From contig MKST01000007.1 in NCBI GenBank assembly GCA_001897355.1, positions 60,183 to 124,182 on the forward strand: DNA of 64,000 bases. The letters run 5' to 3'. The position numbers were made by a program, and so were the translations under genes. Source of the DNA: Solirubrobacterales bacterium 67-14 (GTDB taxonomy: Bacteria > Actinomycetota > Thermoleophilia > Solirubrobacterales > 70-9). Every line of letters starts with the position of its first letter. Position 1 is the stretch's first letter. Positions 60,127 to 64,000 of this stretch are shown one piece after another. A model generated the notes under the pieces. The model worked only from the letters and a program-made list of their open reading frames with translations. It was not told the DNA's origin and made no database searches.

Positions 60127-60411
60127 ATGTCTGACGCTTTGACCTGCCCCAAGTGTGGATCCGAGATGCGCTCCTACGAGCGCAACCAGGTGGTCGTCGA
60201 CCAATGCACCGGCTGCGGCGGCCTCTTCCTCGACCGGGGCGAGCTGGAGCGCCTGGTCGAAGCCGAGAGCTCCTTTTACAGTCAGCCGCAACAGCCCCAG
60301 GCCCAGCAGTCTCCCCCGCCCGGGCAGCAGCATCCCCACGACGACCGCGGCTACAAGGGCAAGAAGAAAAAGAGCAAGCGAAGCTTCCTAGAAGACTTCC
60401 TCGAGTTCTGA
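60127..60411 (+). CDS. Zinc-ribbon (zf-TFIIB) small protein
   Basis: 94 aa. TCPKCGSEM and CTGCGGLFLDRGELERL form a zf-TFIIB domain with a CxxC-CxxC site. A Gln/Pro tract (PQQPQAQQSPPPGQQ) and a Lys-rich stretch end in a FLEDFLEF tail. The family is often seen in bacteria, with unknown function and probable nucleic-acid or protein binding. TAGGTT ends 6 nt before the ATG. Confidence 0.88.
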   Translation: MSDALTCPKCGSEMRSYERNQVVVDQCTGCGGLFLDRGELERLVEAESSFYSQPQQPQAQQSPPPGQQHPHDDRGYKGKKKKSKRSFLEDFLEF

Positions 60412-60436
60412 CGGCCACTGAGGGTTAGGTGGCCGT
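60411..60436. terminator. Hairpin after the zinc-ribbon gene
   Basis: ACGGCCAC, a 10-nt loop and GTGGCCGT form an 8-bp stem starting in the stop codon of the zinc-ribbon gene. It has no T-run. Confidence 0.4.
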
Positions 60437-60464
60437 GCCGGCTGGAGTGGGGTCGGCCATGCGC

Positions 60465-60508
60465 ACTGGGTCGGTTTTCCGTCCGGTGCACCGGAAATCC
60501 GACCCAGT
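60465..60508. repeat. 44-bp near-perfect inverted repeat
   Basis: 17-bp arms with a single mismatch, beginning ACTGGGTCGG and ending CCGACCCAGT, around a 10-nt loop. It lies in the 270-bp gap between convergent genes, apart from the hairpins on either side. It could be a strong terminator, a REP-like element or a small mobile remnant. The rest of this gap shows no gene. Confidence 0.65.
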
Positions 60509-60627
60509 ACGTCCGAACAGCGGGCAAGTGAGGGGTTTGGTGCGTTCCCAAGCCGTCGAGCGACGGACGAAGCCAACGGACGGCTGGTGGTCCCTGGCGC
60601 CGCCCGGGCAACCGGTGCCGCCACAAG

Positions 60628-60653
60628 AAAGGGCCGCCATGAGGCGGCCCTTT
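60628..60653 (-). terminator. Intrinsic terminator of the thiolase gene
   Basis: AAAGGGCCGCC-ATGA-GGCGGCCCTTT, an 11-bp perfect stem with a 4-nt loop, 28 nt after the thiolase stop on the minus strand. Confidence 0.7.
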
Positions 60654-60680
60654 CGGAGCAGCAGACTCGCTGAGACGCAG

Positions 60681-61862
60681 CTACTTGAGGCGCTCGACCA
60701 GCATCGCCTCGCCCTGACCCCCGGCGACGCACATGGTCTCGATGCCGAACTGGTGGTCATCGGTCTCCATGACGTTGAGCAGGGTGCCCATGATGCGGGC
60801 GCCGGTCATGCCGAAGGGGTGGCCGAGAGCGATCGCGCCACCGTGGGTGTTGAGCTTGTCCAGCGGGATGCCGACCTCTTCGGAGATCGGGATCACCTGG
60901 GCGGCGAAGGCCTCGTTGAGTTCGACGGTGTCGATGTCACCGATGCTCATACCGGCCCGATCGAGCAGCTTCTTGACGGCCCAGATCGGGGCAACGCCCA
61001 TCTTCTCCGGCTCGTTGCCGGCGGTGGCGGAGGTGATGATCTTCGCCCGCGGGGTCAGGCCGAGCTCCTTGGCCTTGGTGTCACTCATGACCAGGACCGC
61101 GGCCGCGCCGTCGTTCAGGGGGCAGGAGTTGCCGGCGGTGACGCCGCCACCACCGAAGGCCTCGGGCAGGCTGCCGAGCTTCTCGCGCATGTCGCCGCCG
61201 TCCTTGCGGGGGCCGTCGTCCTTGCTGACCACGGTGCCGTCCGGCAGGGTCACCGGCACGATCTCGCGGTCGAAGAAGCCGTCTTCCTGGGACTTCACGG
61301 CGAGGTGCTGCGAACGCAGGGCGTAATCGTCCATGGTCTCGCGGCTGACGCCGTACTCGTTGGCGACGTTGACCGCGGTCAGGCCCATGTCGATGTAGGC
61401 GTTGGGCTGGCCGTCCTTGCCGATGAGTGCTTCATTCTGGTCGTGCTCACCGGCCGCGATGGACCCGGCGATCTCGGTACGGGCGTTGAACTTCGAGACG
61501 AACTCGACGCCGGCGGCGATGTAGATGTCGCCTTCGCCGTTCTTGACCGCGTTCGAGGCGTGACGGATCGCGTCGAGGCTGGAGGCGCAGTAACGAGAGA
61601 CGGTGACGCCGGTCGTGGCCTGGGTCAGCTTGTTCGAGAGCAGGACCAGGATGCGAGCCAGGTTGTAGGCCTGCTCACCCTGCGGCATGCCGACGCCGCA
61701 GAAGACTTCTTCGACGTCCTTGGGGTCGACGCCGGGGTTGCGCTCGAGGAGCTGGTCGATCACGAAAGCGCCGGTCTCGTCGGGGCGGAGCTGGGCGAGA
61801 GAGCCCTTGAAGGCGCGTCCGATCGGGGTGCGGATCGTGTCCACAATCACTGCTTCAGGCAT
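60681..61862 (-). CDS. Acetyl-CoA acyltransferase (thiolase)
   Basis: 393 aa, normal thiolase length. The acylated cysteine is Cys92 (VTVSRYCASSLDAIR). GHPFGMTGARI and CVAGGQGEAM carry the catalytic His and second Cys. It can be a degradative 3-ketoacyl-CoA thiolase (FadA type) or a biosynthetic acetyl-CoA acetyltransferase; no beta-oxidation operon surrounds it, though the crotonase-HD gene 1 kb away is in the divergent direction. The ATG at 61862 begins MPEAVIVDTIRTP. Confidence 0.93.
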   Translation of the reverse strand: MPEAVIVDTIRTPIGRAFKGSLAQLRPDETGAFVIDQLLERNPGVDPKDVEEVFCGVGMPQGEQAYNLARILVLLSNKLTQATTGVTVSRYCASSLDAIRHASNAVKNGEGDIYIAAGVEFVSKFNARTEIAGSIAAGEHDQNEALIGKDGQPNAYIDMGLTAVNVANEYGVSRETMDDYALRSQHLAVKSQEDGFFDREIVPVTLPDGTVVSKDDGPRKDGGDMREKLGSLPEAFGGGGVTAGNSCPLNDGAAAVLVMSDTKAKELGLTPRAKIITSATAGNEPEKMGVAPIWAVKKLLDRAGMSIGDIDTVELNEAFAAQVIPISEEVGIPLDKLNTHGGAIALGHPFGMTGARIMGTLLNVMETDDHQFGIETMCVAGGQGEAMLVERLK

Positions 61863-61987
61863 GCGAAGTCTTTCTCCTTGGGTTTATGTAGCCGTGGTGT
61901 GAGGGCACCCGGCCGGTGCATGACGGATAAATGCCACCGGACAGAGTATTGAACTGGGAAAAAGCGGGACGGGTAGATTGCTCTGCG

Positions 61988-62692
61988 ATGAGCAATCCGC
62001 CCCGCACCCCTTCCGGTGAAGGCGGCACCCCCGAGGTGCCGATAAACGCCCCCCAGGGCCGGCCGCAGAATCCGTCGGCGGCTTCCGGTCGGCCGCAGGC
62101 TCCGGCACCGGGCCAAGCCGGCCGCCCCCAGTCCCCGGCCCCGGGCCGGCCCGCGCAACCGGGGCAAGGTCGGCCCGCCCAGCCATCCGGCGCCCGGCCA
62201 CCAGCCTCCCAGGCCGCTCCGGGAACCCAGCGCCAGCCGGTTCCGCCGCGGGGCGTCCCACCGCGTACGACCGGATCCCACGGCCGCATGCCGGCCGCCC
62301 AGCAACGTCAGCCGGTTGACCTGGCGACCCGTCTCGACGGCCAGCGCGGTTGGCTGGCCGAGATCGAACAGAAGCTGAAGAAGCGCTCGATCATCGCCCT
62401 GGTCCTGACCTGCCTGGCGGTCGGCGTCGGCGCGGCGGCGCTTTACATCTCGCTGACCAAGAACGCCGACAGCGACCGCATCGACGCGCTCCAGAGCCGG
62501 ATCGAGGCCTTGGAAACCGCGGCCGGCGTCACCCCCGCCGATACCGGCACGACCGACACCGGCACCACGATCCCCGACACCGGGGTGACCCTGCCCGAGA
62601 CGGGCGTGACCACGCCGGATACCGGGGTAACCCTCCCCGACGGCACCACAGACGGTTCCGGGCTGGTGATCCCGCCCACCGGCGGCGAGTAG
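61988..62692 (+). CDS. Pro-rich single-pass membrane protein with a repetitive Thr/Pro/Asp tail
   Basis: 234 aa. Residues 1-110 are low-complexity Pro/Gln/Gly/Arg (GRPQAPAPGQAGRPQ) and lie on the cytoplasmic side. A short basic segment (EIEQKLKKRS) precedes one membrane helix (IIALVLTCLAVGVGAAALYI, about 136-155). A coiled-coil stretch (DRIDALQSRIEALE) follows, then five near-repeats of DTG[T/V]T[L/I]P outside. I do not recognise a family. TAGATT ends 8 nt before the ATG. The next gene begins 10 bp after the stop with its own AGGAG, so they are probably one transcript. Confidence 0.75.
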   Translation: MSNPPRTPSGEGGTPEVPINAPQGRPQNPSAASGRPQAPAPGQAGRPQSPAPGRPAQPGQGRPAQPSGARPPASQAAPGTQRQPVPPRGVPPRTTGSHGRMPAAQQRQPVDLATRLDGQRGWLAEIEQKLKKRSIIALVLTCLAVGVGAAALYISLTKNADSDRIDALQSRIEALETAAGVTPADTGTTDTGTTIPDTGVTLPETGVTTPDTGVTLPDGTTDGSGLVIPPTGGE

Positions 62693-62701
62693 GAGAACGG
62701 C

Positions 62702-64000
62702 GTGGCGAGCGCGGCCGAGACGGTCCTCTATGAGGAGCCTTCGCCCGGGGTCCGCCTGATCACCATCAACCGGCCCGAGGCACGCAACGCGATCGGCCCG
62801 GTCGAGTCCCGCCTGCTCTTCGATCTCGTCGGGCGGTTCCGCGATGACGACGAGGCCAATGCACTGGTCATCACCGGGGCCGGGACCGAGGCGTTCTGCG
62901 CCGGGGCCGACCTCAAGTCCGTGGTGGCGATGTTCGACCCGGATTCGGAAATCGAGCCGCTCTACGACGGGTCGGATCTAGATGCGCACCCGATCCCGGT
63001 CGAGGGCAACATCGGGCCGACCCGCTGGACCGGGATAGGCAAGCCGGTGATCGCCGCGGTGAACGGCGCCGCCTACGCCGGCGGGCTCGAATGGGCCTGC
63101 CTCGCCCACATCCGGATCGCCGACCAGCACTCTTCGTTCGGGGTCACCTGCCGCCGCTGGAACGTCGGGCTCGGCGACGGCGGCACCCAGCGCCTGCCCC
63201 GCATGATCGGCATGGCCCGGGCACTGGAGCTGATCATCACCGGCCGGGTGGTCGGGGCCGCCGAAGCCGAACGGATCGGGCTGGTCAACGAGGTCACCGA
63301 GAGCGGGCGCTGCCTCCAGCGGGCGCTGGCACTCGCGGCGCAGATCTCGGCCCTCCCCCAACCGGCGCTGCGTACCGACCTCGAAGCGGCGCTCCGCGGC
63401 TTCGGCCGCCCCCTGGAGGAAGGCCTGGCAATCGAAGCGGCGCTGTTCAACAGCCTGCTCGACCAGCCGGAGATCCGGGCCGGCTCGAAGGCCTTCGTCG
63501 ACCGGGACCACCCGGACCGGGTCGCCGGCGCTGCCCCGCTCCACCTGCCCGGCGCCGCCTACTCGTTTGCCGAGCGGGCCCACCGCGGCCAGCCGGGCCG
63601 CTACGACGTCGGCGAGTTCATCGACCATCCGACCCGGGTCGCCCGGATCGTGGCCGAACACGGTGGCGACGAGACCGCTGAAGCGGCCGCCTACCTTCAC
63701 GACACGGTCGAGAAGACCGCGACCACCCCAGCCGAGATCGAGGCGGCCTTCGGTCCGGCGATGCGCGAGCTGGTGCTGGCCCTGGGCCAGGATCCGGCGA
63801 TCGGCGACCGGGGCGAGCGCCGGGCCGACCACCGCCGGCGGGTGGCCGGGGCCGACCGGACCGCCCAGCTCGTCTACCTGGCCGACCGACTGGCCGGGAT
63901 CGAAGCGATGCTCGAGCGGCTCGCGGCCGGCGACGACCCGGCCGAGCTCGAAGCGGAACGGCGGCTGGGACTCTGGCGGGGCGACCTCGACGCACTCTCA
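62702..64000 (+). CDS. Crotonase fused to a MESH1/SpoT-like HD hydrolase domain (3' end cut by window edge)
   Basis: 433 codons with no stop before the window edge. Residues 1-265 are an enoyl-CoA hydratase/isomerase fold: the oxyanion-hole region CAGADLKSV and AVNGAAYAGGLEWACLA with Glu130 at the first catalytic position. The usual second glutamate (in QPE) is replaced by a CRRW-type segment. From residue 286 a second domain follows the MESH1/RelA-SpoT hydrolase pattern: FAERAHRGQ, IDHP (His309), YLHDTVEK (His333, Asp334) and LADRL (Asp395). GTG start after AGGAG, 6-nt spacing. The reading frame runs through the junction without a stop or start, so it is a single polypeptide unless an error is present. 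Confidence 0.88.
   Translation, partial: MASAAETVLYEEPSPGVRLITINRPEARNAIGPVESRLLFDLVGRFRDDDEANALVITGAGTEAFCAGADLKSVVAMFDPDSEIEPLYDGSDLDAHPIPVEGNIGPTRWTGIGKPVIAAVNGAAYAGGLEWACLAHIRIADQHSSFGVTCRRWNVGLGDGGTQRLPRMIGMARALELIITGRVVGAAEAERIGLVNEVTESGRCLQRALALAAQISALPQPALRTDLEAALRGFGRPLEEGLAIEAALFNSLLDQPEIRAGSKAFVDRDHPDRVAGAAPLHLPGAAYSFAERAHRGQPGRYDVGEFIDHPTRVARIVAEHGGDETAEAAAYLHDTVEKTATTPAEIEAAFGPAMRELVLALGQDPAIGDRGERRADHRRRVAGADRTAQLVYLADRLAGIEAMLERLAAGDDPAELEAERRLGLWRGDLDALS

Noticed and set aside
60110..60140. GGTTCGAACC, suggestive of a tRNA T-loop
   Set aside because: No acceptor stem, anticodon arm or CCA region around it; it is the promoter region of the zinc-ribbon gene.

Overview
This is 64 kb of high-GC chromosome, almost entirely coding, and most likely from an actinomycete of the Thermoleophilia/Solirubrobacterales type. 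This placement is inferred from gene content, not from a marker gene. The supporting evidence is two F420-type luciferase-like oxidoreductases, paired Get3-like ATPases as in mycobacteria, an FtsZ ending in a DIPEFL peptide, and many genes with a TANNNT box 6-9 nt before the start codon and no Shine-Dalgarno. A secreted propeller protein also ends in the basic 'GRIGRRKLSPGRYRL' domain common in that order. I found no rRNA, tRNA, CRISPR array, phage or insertion sequence.

Positions 1-17250 hold a catabolic island. One minus-strand operon reads, in transcription order: dimethylformamidase-like amidase, hydantoinase A, hydantoinase B, a small Cys4 protein, an enolase-superfamily dehydratase, an SDR, KDG kinase, KDPG aldolase, a DapA-family aldolase, a LacI regulator, a PYROXD2-like flavoenzyme, and the permeases DppB and DppC (the last cut by the window edge). 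Ten of the twelve junctions are 4-base start/stop overlaps. A Dpp-type binding lipoprotein diverges from it, and both promoters carry a related sequence that overlaps a LacI-like palindrome on one side. The set looks like uptake and breakdown of an amide- or lactam-linked sugar acid down to pyruvate. The substrate is unknown.

Positions 17300-27200 hold a tight parA-ftsZ-ggt-adenylate cyclase operon (FtsZ and ParA both have long N-terminal extensions), a divergent pair of Get3/ArsA-like ATPases, a large uncharacterised protein and an HxlR regulator. Positions 27300-36700 hold a prepilin peptidase, the primary sigma factor, a YihY membrane protein, class II FBPase with an NmrA-like gene, an F420-type oxidoreductase, a prepilin-like protein with a large exported domain, LapA, GNAT and an orphan DNA methyltransferase. 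The peptidase and the prepilin-like gene share a conserved ~48-bp upstream element at the same distance from their starts.

Positions 36700-50600 carry the three-subunit transhydrogenase (pntA1-pntA2-pntB), a second F420-type enzyme, an unknown protein, a CSLREA/RTX surface protein, a STAND-type regulator, a CtpE-like P-type ATPase, and a marR / yceI-FMN reductase divergon with two operators. Positions 50600-64000 carry L-2-hydroxyglutarate oxidase, a LAL-type LuxR regulator, two large secreted proteins (one with a papain-like Cys-His-Asp order), a zinc-ribbon protein, a thiolase, a Pro-rich membrane protein and, at the right edge, an open reading frame fusing a crotonase domain to a MESH1/SpoT-like HD hydrolase domain. 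That fusion is the most unusual single protein here.
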